Assembly (NCBI RefSeq): GCF_900101385.1
Contig: NZ_FMZB01000002.1
Span: forward strand, 434,001-498,000
DNA length: 64,000 bases
Direction of reading: 5' to 3'
Origin: Terribacillus halophilus
Lineage (GTDB): Bacteria; Bacillota; Bacilli; Bacillales; Amphibacillaceae
The position numbers were made by a program, and so were the translations under genes. Shown one piece after another: positions 17,179 to 25,004 of this stretch. The notes under the pieces are model-generated. The model saw nothing but the letters and a program-made list of their open reading frames with translations. It had not been told where the DNA came from and ran no database searches. Numbering within the stretch: the first letter of the stretch is position 1; each line of letters starts with the position of its first letter.

Positions 17179-17796
17179 TTAAATCTCCATTTGTGCAGAA
17201 GTGGCTCTTGCTATCTCCAAATCATGCGTAACCATTATGATCGTCTTTCCGGTATTATTCATATCCAGCAACAGCTGAAAGATGGCATCCCTATTTTTGA
17301 TATCGAGATTGCCTGTTGGTTCGTCAGCAAATATATACTTGCAGTCCTTCGCAATGACTCGTGCAAGTGCAACTCGTTGCTGCTGACCGCCGCTCAATGT
17401 ATAGACCCGTTTCTTTTCATAACCGGAAAGACCTACTTTCGCCAGTATTTCCTGTATCATTCTTTTTTTATCGTCCATCTTTTTATAAGCAATGGCCAAA
17501 AGGATATTCTTCTCTACCGTTTCGTTATTGATCAAGGAGTAATTCTGAAATAAATAACCAAACTCATTCCTGCGCAGCAGCATCGTCTGTTTCGCATCGG
17601 GATTCTTAATCCCGTCGTACTCTATATCACCGCTATCCGGCTTTTCCAGAAGGCTCAATAAATTAATCAACGTTGTTTTACCTTTTCCGCTTTCCCCGGT
17701 AATGGATAGGAACTCGCCGCTTTTCACTGTCAAAGAAAAATCATCAAATATGGTCTTCTCTTTAAATTTTTTCTTTAGATGAGTAGCTTTGATCAT
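17179..17796 (-). CDS. ABC transporter ATPase of the Lcn972-type bacteriocin operon
   Basis: A 205-residue ATPase with Walker A GESGKGKTTLINLLSLL, signature LSGGQQQRVALARVIA, Walker B YIFADEPTGNLD and H-loop VTHD. Walker A has Lys-Gly in place of the usual Gly-Ser context (GESGKGKTT), as often seen in this group. It resembles the 'putative bacteriocin export ABC transporter' family that accompanies lactococcin 972 homologues. It follows the large membrane protein by 2 nt and probably energises it for export or self-protection. Confidence 0.85.
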   Translation of the reverse strand: MIKATHLKKKFKEKTIFDDFSLTVKSGEFLSITGESGKGKTTLINLLSLLEKPDSGDIEYDGIKNPDAKQTMLLRRNEFGYLFQNYSLINNETVEKNILLAIAYKKMDDKKRMIQEILAKVGLSGYEKKRVYTLSGGQQQRVALARVIAKDCKYIFADEPTGNLDIKNRDAIFQLLLDMNNTGKTIIMVTHDLEIARATSAQMEI

Positions 17797-17798
17797 CT

Positions 17799-19958
17799 CT
17801 ATGCCTCTCTTCTGAGTTTAGTATGCATATTAGCGGTGTAATATTTGCTTAAACCGATCACTAGCAGGGCATCAATTATGATACCTCCGAATACTATGAC
17901 AATCAGGGACGGTAATGATACAAACAAAATCCCCAATAAAAGAATGCAATAACTCAAAAATTGTAATATCAACAGCGTTCTGTTCGTTCTGAAAAACGAA
18001 TAGCCGTGAATATTTTTCAATAATACTTCCACTTTATAGTTATAAAAGTGACATATTGTGTAGTAAACACTCGTAGTGAATGTAGCGATATATAGTAAGA
18101 TGACCGCCAGTAATAATAAATAATTGTCTGTTTTCAATTCTTGTATTTCCTGCCCATACTCGTCAAAGACAGAGATGACGGAATTAATCTGTGATGCAGC
18201 ATCATGTTCGGCTGCAATCTCCTCTAATTTCTGAGTAGGTTCTGCTTGATCTGTATAAAAGAAATACGCTCTGGACAAATAGCTCATATAATAGGAATCA
18301 TCGAACTGTCCAGTATCTAAAATGGCAATCGGATCTTTAATAAAGTAATCCCCTTCTCCTTTATTGTCGGGGTTATACGTAAAGTATTTTTGGTTATCTC
18401 GTACATAGATGATATTTATAGCTAAATCGTCTTTAGAGGTATCATCCAGTTCCTGCCCCTTTGCTTCTCGATAAATGTTCCCTACCTCGACTTTCTGGAA
18501 ATAAAAATAGTCGAGGAAGTTCTTTTTGATTTCATTTTCTTTGTCTTTTAGGGATGCAGGAACCAATAAATTCGTGACAGAACCGTCGGATACGATAGAT
18601 CCTTCTATTTCACCCGCCTCTGCCTGGATCTCATTGAATTCCAAGTAGTTCCCGTTTATCGTTATCGCTTTTCCATAAGGAGAAGTCGACGTATTTTCGT
18701 CATCTGTATTCATCTCGTATAAATAGCTTCCATTGGATGTTATCTCATAGTTGCTCGCATCAATCAAAAAACCCTTCAGCTCATTATTTAATTGATTATA
18801 TACCTGCTTTAAGTTGTTATTCTGCGCACTTTCTATTGCTAGATCAACTTGTCCAGTGGAATACAGAACCGTTTGGTACAAATTCTCTGTTTGATTCCAT
18901 GTTTCCAGATTATCTTGGTAATCTTCCAGCGATTTCTTCGTTTGATTCAATTGCGAAAGAGCACCAACAGCAGCAATAAGGAATAAAACCTTCATTACAT
19001 AACTGAGCGCCATCAACGTTTTATAAAGCCGCTTGCCTTTCAAAGCCTCATATTCTTTTCCAAAGGAAAAGATTAAGCCTGCCAGCAGGAACGTATAAAG
19101 AACTAATCCAACAACCAGTACTACTGCCACTCCTGCGTACAGAAGCGTAAAGTCTAATAAATTCAGAATCTCTTTCTTCGTAACGATACGGAAAATCAGA
19201 TATAAAAGATAACTCGTCAGAATAGCCGCAATCAAAGGTGAAATAAGCTTTTTCACTAAGATAAAGGATATTCTGGTATAAGAGTATCCCATCACTTTAT
19301 ATAGCATGATTTGATCGCTTCGATTTATCAGGTAAAAGGAAATCACACCAACCACAGTAAGAAGAATGATAAGCGGTGATATGAGAAAAGTCAGCGGCTG
19401 GCTGATCACTACCGGGTCTATACGTGCCTCTATCAGCTCCGACGAAACCCCGTCCTTTTGCAGCTGATCCAGCAAGGCTGAAACGGAACCAGCTTTATCA
19501 TCTATGTAATAAATACCGCTTGCACTGGCTTGTTTCTGGTTATCCAAATTCCAGATGGATATAGCTATCGTACTTTCTCCAGAATGGAATGATCCACTTT
19601 TATCATTGCTGGCATTGCTGGAATCATTGAAACGATTTGTTATAAATTGTGTCGTTCCCTTCTTTGGAAAATCACCATCTATTCCATCAATACGGGAGCC
19701 AAGTGTAGGATCAGTTGTGAATACCCGGATGGAATCCTGATTTACAAATACATACTTGGAAATTTCCAGATCATATCGTTCAGCATATGTTTCTAGTAAG
19801 TCATTGGGGTTTCCTTCATAGTCACTAAAATTAAATGCTGCTGCCGTCCTATCCTCATACAGCAGTTCATTGAATTTGTATTGCTCTAGTAAATCATAGA
19901 TAACGTACAGGCTTATCAAAAGGAATAAAGAAGTTAAAAACCCTAAGATTGCTCTCAC
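17799..19958 (-). CDS. Bacteriocin-associated integral membrane protein (DUF1430 type)
   Basis: This 719-residue protein has one N-terminal helix, an extracellular region of ~160 residues, three to four helices (about 190-330), a second large extracellular region (about 340-600) and three C-terminal helices. That FtsX-like duplicated layout is the one known for the seven-helix bacteriocin immunity/export protein that sits between a lactococcin-972-like precursor and an ATPase. Here the order is identical: bacteriocin, membrane protein, ATPase. Function in immunity, export or both is inferred from the family. Confidence 0.85.
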   Translation of the reverse strand: MRAILGFLTSLFLLISLYVIYDLLEQYKFNELLYEDRTAAAFNFSDYEGNPNDLLETYAERYDLEISKYVFVNQDSIRVFTTDPTLGSRIDGIDGDFPKKGTTQFITNRFNDSSNASNDKSGSFHSGESTIAISIWNLDNQKQASASGIYYIDDKAGSVSALLDQLQKDGVSSELIEARIDPVVISQPLTFLISPLIILLTVVGVISFYLINRSDQIMLYKVMGYSYTRISFILVKKLISPLIAAILTSYLLYLIFRIVTKKEILNLLDFTLLYAGVAVVLVVGLVLYTFLLAGLIFSFGKEYEALKGKRLYKTLMALSYVMKVLFLIAAVGALSQLNQTKKSLEDYQDNLETWNQTENLYQTVLYSTGQVDLAIESAQNNNLKQVYNQLNNELKGFLIDASNYEITSNGSYLYEMNTDDENTSTSPYGKAITINGNYLEFNEIQAEAGEIEGSIVSDGSVTNLLVPASLKDKENEIKKNFLDYFYFQKVEVGNIYREAKGQELDDTSKDDLAINIIYVRDNQKYFTYNPDNKGEGDYFIKDPIAILDTGQFDDSYYMSYLSRAYFFYTDQAEPTQKLEEIAAEHDAASQINSVISVFDEYGQEIQELKTDNYLLLLAVILLYIATFTTSVYYTICHFYNYKVEVLLKNIHGYSFFRTNRTLLILQFLSYCILLLGILFVSLPSLIVIVFGGIIIDALLVIGLSKYYTANMHTKLRREA

Positions 19959-19973
19959 AATTTCACCTCATAA

Positions 19974-20007
19974 AATAATGCAAGAGTGAAAACACCCTTG
20001 CATTATT
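19974..20007 (-). terminator. Terminator/attenuator behind the bacteriocin gene
   Basis: AATAATGCAAG pairs with CTTGCATTATT, with an inner GTG/CAC pair, and the minus strand continues TTTTATG. It lies between the bacteriocin and its membrane-protein gene and would let most transcripts end after the bacteriocin. Confidence 0.7.
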
Positions 20008-20019
20008 ACCTTGTCATTT

Positions 20020-20427
20020 TTATTTATAATCGTAGTAAGCCTTGTTTGTTCCCCAGAAACTCCAATCCAAGTCGGCCTTGCTCCAAACTCCCTTGGATTT
20101 CCAGCCGCCATCGTCATGATAGCCAGCACCATTGGTGACAGAAGCTCGTCCCTGTTTCGTGTAATGCTTATACTCGGAAACCACTCTTCCATCTCTTTTA
20201 CCTCGGATCCAATAACCGCCGGCTTTTTCCCCGGAATCTGCATTAATTGAGAATCCAGTTTGGGAGTCTTTGACGAAGCTTTCCGTTACTCCTTGATTTG
20301 CATTGATGATTTCAGAGTTCCCGTTTTCGGTTACTCCATTACTTGATGCAGATACGCCGCCGGAGATCCCGCCTACAATAACACCAGCCAATAAAGCTCC
20401 TGCCAAACCCTTCTTCAACTTTGACAC
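20020..20427 (-). CDS. Lactococcin 972-family bacteriocin precursor
   Basis: A Sec signal peptide (MSKLKKGLAGALLAGVIVGG, then ISGGVSAS) is followed by a ~40-residue linker and a C-terminal domain rich in Gly, Tyr and Trp (GGYWIRGKRDGRVVSEYKHY, GWKSKGVWSKADLDWSFWGT, ending AYYDYK). This is the pattern of lactococcin 972, an unmodified bacteriocin that binds lipid II and blocks septum formation. I start it at GTG 20427 with GAGGTGA upstream; a GTG at 20436 lies inside that site. The linker is longer than in Lcn972 itself. The downstream transporter genes support the call. Confidence 0.85.
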   Translation of the reverse strand: MSKLKKGLAGALLAGVIVGGISGGVSASSNGVTENGNSEIINANQGVTESFVKDSQTGFSINADSGEKAGGYWIRGKRDGRVVSEYKHYTKQGRASVTNGAGYHDDGGWKSKGVWSKADLDWSFWGTNKAYYDYK

Positions 20428-20480
20428 ATCAATCACCTCTCCATTAATTGTTAAATAATGTAATCGCTAGGTGTGATTTC

Positions 20481-20508
20481 ATTATATAAGTATCTCGGCG
20501 CAAAACAA
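20481..20508 (-). promoter_or_regulatory. Bacteriocin promoter
   Basis: On the minus strand TTGTTT (20508-20503), a 16-nt spacer and a perfect TATAAT (20486-20481) form a sigma-A promoter about 50 nt before the bacteriocin start. Confidence 0.65.
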
Positions 20509-20517
20509 GCAATATTT

Positions 20518-20539
20518 GTAACAATTTTCAAATTGTTAC
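20518..20539. promoter_or_regulatory. Perfect 22-bp palindrome upstream of the bacteriocin promoter
   Basis: Arms GTAACAATTT and AAATTGTTAC are separated by TC. It ends 9 bp upstream of the -35, the classic position of an activator site (or an operator). No matching regulator gene lies next to it. Confidence 0.55.
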
Positions 20540-20641
20540 TTTAGTCTTTATTCATATAGCAGTTTTCTTAGCATTTCTTTTAGAAAGCAACAGTTTTTAA
20601 CTATGATTTATTTACTAGTAATATATTACCTACTGTGTGAT

Positions 20642-21433
20642 TCATCCTATTTTCACATCACTGGGCATTAACCCATCGTTGGTTACTTCTATAGTCCAGC
20701 AGATAAAAGTACAGCTATCCCGCACAAAATGGGCTTTCAAATCAGAGAGCAGTTTTTTTGCAAACAACTCATCTTCTATTCCGGATAACATACGGTATAA
20801 CGCTTGTCCTTTCACATGGAGCCCTGGACATTCCAGCAAACCATCTGTCGTCACGAAAAGCCGATTCTCTCCTTTGCGCAGCTGCCTTGTACCGGTTGTA
20901 TACGAAGGGACAGGCAATGTCCAGGCATTCCGCCGACCGATCCATTCGAAAAAATGTCGGGTATTTTGTTCGAATTCACCCATTCTCGCTAAATCTTCAT
21001 GGAAAATATAGAAAAGACAATCTCCAACTGAAAGCCACCACACATAGGCACCTTTGCGGAAAACGAAAAGGCAAGCAGTCTCTCCAGTCGCATGTTGGCA
21101 AGCATCCAGGAAAGAAGGGTTGGATAATTGATTGATAACGAATGCCGGCACTTGTAAAAAGGCATCCGCGGACTCGGAAGCTGCTCTCATGGAAGGCTCC
21201 TCCCGCCAAAATGTTTCGGCAACAAGTCTGAAACTATCTGCTGTATGATGTGCATCCATCAGCAGAACGAACTCCCAATCCCCTCCGGTAAACAACAATA
21301 CGCCATCCTCGTTTTTCGTTTGACCAGCACTCGTCATTCCGCCAAGCCTTCCTAATACCAGATTTCCGAATTGCTTTACATCAGGTGTATCCAAGAATGC
21401 ATGTTGATGGCCCGTCCAACTGAAGCTATGCAT
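20642..21433 (-). CDS. PP2C-like serine/threonine phosphatase domain protein
   Basis: This 263-residue cytoplasmic protein shows the PP2C core: TSAGQTKNEDGVLLF (the N-terminal N/E-D metal region), VLLMDAHHTADS in place of the usual DGHGG, WLSVGDCLFYI and LFVTTDGLLE. The Asp in MDA and in TTDG would bind the metals. The changed second motif is shared, as I recall, with a small Bacillus group of unknown role. ATG 21433 follows AAAGGAG and overlaps the end of the HIT gene by 8 nt, so the two are co-translated. Substrate unknown. Confidence 0.68.
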   Translation of the reverse strand: MHSFSWTGHQHAFLDTPDVKQFGNLVLGRLGGMTSAGQTKNEDGVLLFTGGDWEFVLLMDAHHTADSFRLVAETFWREEPSMRAASESADAFLQVPAFVINQLSNPSFLDACQHATGETACLFVFRKGAYVWWLSVGDCLFYIFHEDLARMGEFEQNTRHFFEWIGRRNAWTLPVPSYTTGTRQLRKGENRLFVTTDGLLECPGLHVKGQALYRMLSGIEDELFAKKLLSDLKAHFVRDSCTFICWTIEVTNDGLMPSDVKIG

Positions 21434-21878
21434 GAGCATCTCCTTTCATAAAGCCCTGCAGTTTCTCGGTAACATGCTTGATTTCCACCTCACTGCCAAA
21501 AGGTGCATCCGGCCAAGCATGCACCTCCAACGGTCCCCAGAATTCTTCCGGCGTTCCGACGTATCTGGGGATGATGTGCATGTGAACGTGCGAAACTGCA
21601 TTCCCTGAGACAAGCGTGTACACATGTTCCGCCTGAAGGACCTCCTGCAATCCTTGGGCAGCCCGTTTCATCGCAATGCCGAACGCAGCCGCTTCTTTTT
21701 CTGACATATCCCCTATCTGCGAAACATGCCGTTTCAAATCAAGCATGATATGACCTAGATAAGTCGGCTTTCCCTGTTTATCAATATGGCTGATATAAAT
21801 GTACTCATCCTCAAAGATACACGCTCCGCTTACTTGCAAATGACCTGCGTGTTTGTCACAGATAAAGCATTCTCCCAT
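21426..21878 (-). CDS. HIT-family nucleotide hydrolase
   Basis: The 150-residue protein has the histidine triad HVHMHIIP (about residues 96-103), which hydrolyses or transfers nucleoside monophosphates from AMP-N or Ap4A-type substrates. The N-terminal CxxC (ECFICDKH) with a later His suggests the zinc site found in Hint-like members. AAGGAGGAG precedes ATG 21878. It is the first gene behind a leucine T-box leader, so its expression should rise when uncharged tRNA-Leu accumulates. The metabolic reason is not known. Confidence 0.85.
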   Translation of the reverse strand: MGECFICDKHAGHLQVSGACIFEDEYIYISHIDKQGKPTYLGHIMLDLKRHVSQIGDMSEKEAAAFGIAMKRAAQGLQEVLQAEHVYTLVSGNAVSHVHMHIIPRYVGTPEEFWGPLEVHAWPDAPFGSEVEIKHVTEKLQGFMKGDAHA

Positions 21879-21894
21879 ACTTTTCTCCTCCTTA

Positions 21895-22115
21895 TAAAAA
21901 AATGCCCATCATCTCTTAAAGAGACAATGGACATTGTGGTACCACTCTTTTTCGTGAGAAAGCTGCTCACCCTTGAAAACTGATAACGGCTGCCAGCCGA
22001 CCAGGCATTTCCTCCCGGGCACTCCCAGTTGAGTTCGGATGCTTCCCTGACTGCCTTGCACCGACCGGCAGCTCTCTAAGTCAGATTCCCATCCTACTGC
22101 TTCTGCTCCTTGTGT
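21895..22115 (-). promoter_or_regulatory. T-box leader, leucine specifier (CUC)
   Basis: On the minus strand the leader has Stem I with an AGUA loop-E element, AGAGAG and GGUGCAAG distal motifs, a Stem I helix CUGAC/GUCAG and the specifier loop GAA-CUC-A; CUC is at 22033-22031 (tRNA-Leu GAG). The T-box AGAGTGGTACCACA (21948-21935) matches the consensus at about 11 of 14 positions, and its UGGU fits a tRNA with discriminator A, as in tRNA-Leu. The terminator (21934-21902, ATGTCCAT paired with ATGGGCAT plus a T-run) follows. The HIT gene begins 17 nt later. Confidence 0.88.
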
Positions 22116-22119
22116 CTAT

Positions 22120-22506
22120 CTATTCCAACAATTGCTTGCGGTTGAACGTATTCCGGTACAAGAGATCCCGCTGATGGTTATTAACGAACATTCTGACGAT
22201 ATCACTTACACCCTTCAGATGAATCAGACGATGGCTTGTCATATACTTTATATCTCCATTATTTAAATGGATCGATAATTCGCCCTCCCCCGTTCCCTCT
22301 GTATAAAGGATATAGTCGATGCTGTCATAGCTGGTCGTATCCAGATAAGCTGGTTTGAGCAGCGGTTTGTGCGTAAACAGGATTCGATTTTGTGTAACGC
22401 CAAGGATGCCAGTCCTCTCATCAAGCTTACTTTGTACGTAGAGAAAAATCCGTTCTTCTTCATCTAGGTACGTGGACAATTCCTTCAGATCCCTTTTTTG
22501 CCCCAT
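22120..22506 (-). CDS. PH-like domain protein (YokE/YozO-like)
   Basis: A 128-residue cytoplasmic protein with the bacterial PH-like strand pattern: EERIFLYVQSKL, GILGVTQNRILFTHKPLL, YDSIDYILYTEG, GELSIHLNNGDIKYM and a C-terminal helix DIVRMFVNNHQ. No catalytic motif is seen; these domains bind lipids or proteins. ATG 22506 is preferred over GTG 22524, because the GAGGAG site lies between them. It ends just before the T-box leader and is not part of that unit. Confidence 0.6.
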   Translation of the reverse strand: MGQKRDLKELSTYLDEEERIFLYVQSKLDERTGILGVTQNRILFTHKPLLKPAYLDTTSYDSIDYILYTEGTGEGELSIHLNNGDIKYMTSHRLIHLKGVSDIVRMFVNNHQRDLLYRNTFNRKQLLE

Positions 22507-22838
22507 TCTCCGCGTTCTCCTCACTTAATATACTTGCTTCCTACCCTGATTCATACTTTACTAAATATATATCGCATTTCTGAAATTATGCAATAAAATT
22601 GCAGCAAGTTCATCTCTTTCCTGCTGTTGTAAAAACGTTCGCACTCTCCTACATATTACCAGCTATATAGAAAGAATGATACCTCCCATCTCCAATTTTT
22701 CCATCCCTTCCTAGACTTTCTTCTAGGAATTTAGGCACTTTTCATTTCATTCCATATAGGGTTACGGTATGATATTTATGTCTTAATTTGCTTATTTATC
22801 AAAAGACAACCTTGTTAAAGAGAGGATGAAAGAAGTAT
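22507..22838. other. Intergenic region with a palindrome
   Basis: No gene is supported in these ~330 bp. TTCCTAGA (22708-22715) and TCTAGGAA (22722-22729) form a perfect 8-bp inverted repeat with a 6-nt loop, about 110 bp before the lipoprotein gene. TATGAT near 22768 could be the -10 for that gene. The rest is AT-rich and unassigned. Confidence 0.4.
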
Positions 22839-23504
22839 ATGAAACTGTTCCGTATTCCAGTTGTGTTATTGCTGTGTGCTATCGCCCTGACTTTAACTGC
22901 CTGCAGTAACAATGATGAAGCAGCAGCAAATGAGCCTAAAACGCCGACAGCGAAAGCAGCTAACGAAGATACAGATGCATTGTCTGCCGACTTGACGGAC
23001 ACTGTAACAGCAGACAATCCCTACTTTCCGGACCGCCTAACAAAAGATTCGGTTGCGGAAAAGGAAATGCTGGCTGAACAGAACTTTGATCAGTCCGAAA
23101 CTGATGACAATCTGGAAGTGACCCTCAAAGGGATTCAATATACGAAGCTGAAACCGGCAGATTCCTACGAGGAATCCTTTACCGGTTTCCAAGATCCGGA
23201 AAAAATCGTCGCTGCGACAGCGATGCTGGAAGTAAAGAATGATGGTGAGGAGACAGTACCTTTAGAAGATATGGGTGCCTTCCTTGAAACTAAAACTTAT
23301 CGGATTTTGAACCATAATGTTTTGGAAGCAGATTCCGGGGAGATTGAACCTGGCCAGACTTCTACCAAATATGTCGTCTTCCTAATGGATCAAGCGGATT
23401 ACAAAGAAGAAGATGACTTCTCCCTGCGTATTTCCAGTATCACAGACACAGAAGAAGAAGACTTGCTGGCAGCCGATCTGACATTCAAACTGCCCGCAGA
23501 CTAA
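22839..23504 (+). CDS. Lipoprotein with DUF4352/DUF5067-like domain
   Basis: The signal peptide ends at lipobox LTAC (Cys near residue 22). A low-complexity Ala/Asp-rich linker leads to an Ig-like beta domain: LEVTLKGIQYTKLKP, ATAMLEVKNDGEETVPLED, EPGQTSTKYVVFLM. This is the telokin-like fold of extracellular DUF4352/DUF5067 proteins, whose role is unknown. It stands alone between its own promoter region and a strong terminator at 23505. Confidence 0.72.
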   Translation: MKLFRIPVVLLLCAIALTLTACSNNDEAAANEPKTPTAKAANEDTDALSADLTDTVTADNPYFPDRLTKDSVAEKEMLAEQNFDQSETDDNLEVTLKGIQYTKLKPADSYEESFTGFQDPEKIVAATAMLEVKNDGEETVPLEDMGAFLETKTYRILNHNVLEADSGEIEPGQTSTKYVVFLMDQADYKEEDDFSLRISSITDTEEEDLLAADLTFKLPAD

Positions 23505-23507
23505 ACA

Positions 23508-23540
23508 AGGAGCACATGCCAGCCAGGCGTGTGCTCCTTG
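23508..23540. terminator. Bidirectional terminator
   Basis: AAGGAGCACA and TGTGCTCCTT, with CGCC/GGCG-like inner contacts, form a strong hairpin followed by GTTTTTC. It separates the lipoprotein gene from the convergent FusB-type gene. Confidence 0.75.
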
Positions 23541-23544
23541 TTTT

Positions 23545-24186
23545 TCATGAGGCATGTAGATGGGAAATGAAGCGGTAGAATCGGTTGATATCAGTCAAGT
23601 TCCTGTTACACTTGGCGCTGTCCCGGCAAACATAATTCCCTCGCTTTACATATGTTCCTTGACCTCGGCCGATTGGGTCTGCCATGAATAGCCCCACGCT
23701 TTCCAGCTTGTTGCAAATCGCACAGATTCCAGGCTGGGAGGATGGCGTGAATGTGCCGCGAGCAGCTATCATTCCTTCTGGGTGTGGGGCAACCATGTAT
23801 TTTGCTTGCTGGCCGTTATCATTCCAGCCAAGATAAGACGTCTTCTCCCAATCCATGTCATGCAGCTTTGGCAGATGCAGATGCTTCACTTTCGGAAACA
23901 GCTTCCTGAGCTGCTCCTCATTCAGAACAGGAAAAGCTTTGATGGAAGGACGCAGCTGCGCCAAAAAAAGCTCCGCATCAATCTCATCCTGTACATCTCG
24001 TATTCTCCCGAGCATTTCCGCCTCTTCTTCTGTAAGCTCCTCAAACCTGTTCTTGATTTTCTCTTCCGCTAGTGAGCGAAGTCCGTAAATCACGTCTATG
24101 TCTTTGACAGAAGCAGAGCTATTCACAAGCTGCTGCACCTGTTCCTTTATATTGTTGTATTGGTCGTTTCGGATAAAGGCTTGCAT
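23545..24186 (-). CDS. FusB/FusC-type elongation factor G-binding protein
   Basis: This 213-residue cytoplasmic protein has the two-domain layout of FusB: an N-terminal helical bundle (residues 1-85) and a C-terminal alpha/beta domain with a four-Cys zinc finger, CAICNK and CRDSAKC near residues 155 and 192. FusB proteins bind EF-G and free ribosomes stalled by fusidic acid. Chromosomal homologues are common in Bacillaceae, so intrinsic low-level resistance or a translation-rescue role is possible but not shown by sequence. Confidence 0.85.
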   Translation of the reverse strand: MQAFIRNDQYNNIKEQVQQLVNSSASVKDIDVIYGLRSLAEEKIKNRFEELTEEEAEMLGRIRDVQDEIDAELFLAQLRPSIKAFPVLNEEQLRKLFPKVKHLHLPKLHDMDWEKTSYLGWNDNGQQAKYMVAPHPEGMIAARGTFTPSSQPGICAICNKLESVGLFMADPIGRGQGTYVKRGNYVCRDSAKCNRNLTDINRFYRFISHLHAS

Positions 24187-24257
24187 GTGGACATCCCTCC
24201 GTTTTGATCGCTTCCTCTCATTTTAGCAGACATCGAGCAGGAAACAAAAAAACCGGA

Positions 24258-25001
24258 TTACTGGAAGAAATAACGAAAGGCGCGGCTCATCGTCGTTGGA
24301 ACGACGGATGCATGGTTTTCACCTTCTGCCACATAGCAGACTGCCCTTTCTTCCATGATGCTCAGCAAACGATGATAGAATGCGTGGGCATCCTCAACCA
24401 TGAAGCCTTCCTCTTTTCCAACACCAATGAACAGCTTGGCATCCTTGGCATCATTCACAAACGAATGGATATGCTTTTCGTTCCACCAAATGGATGGACT
24501 GATAGCCAAATAGCATTGAAAAGCCTCCGGGCGTTTGTACATACTGTACAGCGTAAATAACCCGCCCAGAGAATGTCCATACAAGCACTGTTTCTCCTGC
24601 TGGATAGGATAGCTGTCCATGATCCTGGGCTGCAGCTCCTCGGCGAGCCAATCCAGGAAAGTATCAGCTCCTCCGTGCTTACTCATCGTCACGCCTTTAA
24701 ATCTGTCCGGATACTTATAAACCGCAGCTGGGGGTGTAAAATCATAAAATCGATGTTCTCTAACAACCGCATTTTCGGCGTGTAATGCTACTCCCACAAC
24801 TATTGCCGGTTCGATTCCTGTTTTAGGTGCATTACCGGCTTGATTTCGTATCGTATCAGCGCCATATCCGAAATACATATGGCCATCCAACACATAAATG
24901 ACAGGAAATCCTTCTGGCGGCGGGGATTGTTCCGGAATGTATATTTGGACATGATACTGCACTTCCGGCTCCTTGCCAGGAACTATCATTTCTTCTATCA
25001 T
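24258..25001 (-). CDS. besA: Siderophore trilactone esterase, BesA-like
   Basis: An alpha/beta hydrolase of the esterase D/IroE group: FPVIYVLDGHMYFGY near the N terminus, nucleophile elbow YGHSLGGLFTLY (Ser near residue 143) and a C-terminal His in GENHASVVP. BesA opens the bacillibactin trilactone to release iron in the cytoplasm. The gene is last in the feuABC order and starts (ATG 25001, AGGAGG 7 nt upstream) just inside the ribosome site that covers the feuC stop. This operon position is the same as in B. subtilis (feuABC-ybbA), which supports the function. Confidence 0.85.
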   Translation of the reverse strand: MIEEMIVPGKEPEVQYHVQIYIPEQSPPPEGFPVIYVLDGHMYFGYGADTIRNQAGNAPKTGIEPAIVVGVALHAENAVVREHRFYDFTPPAAVYKYPDRFKGVTMSKHGGADTFLDWLAEELQPRIMDSYPIQQEKQCLYGHSLGGLFTLYSMYKRPEAFQCYLAISPSIWWNEKHIHSFVNDAKDAKLFIGVGKEEGFMVEDAHAFYHRLLSIMEERAVCYVAEGENHASVVPTTMSRAFRYFFQ

Positions 25002-25004
25002 GAT

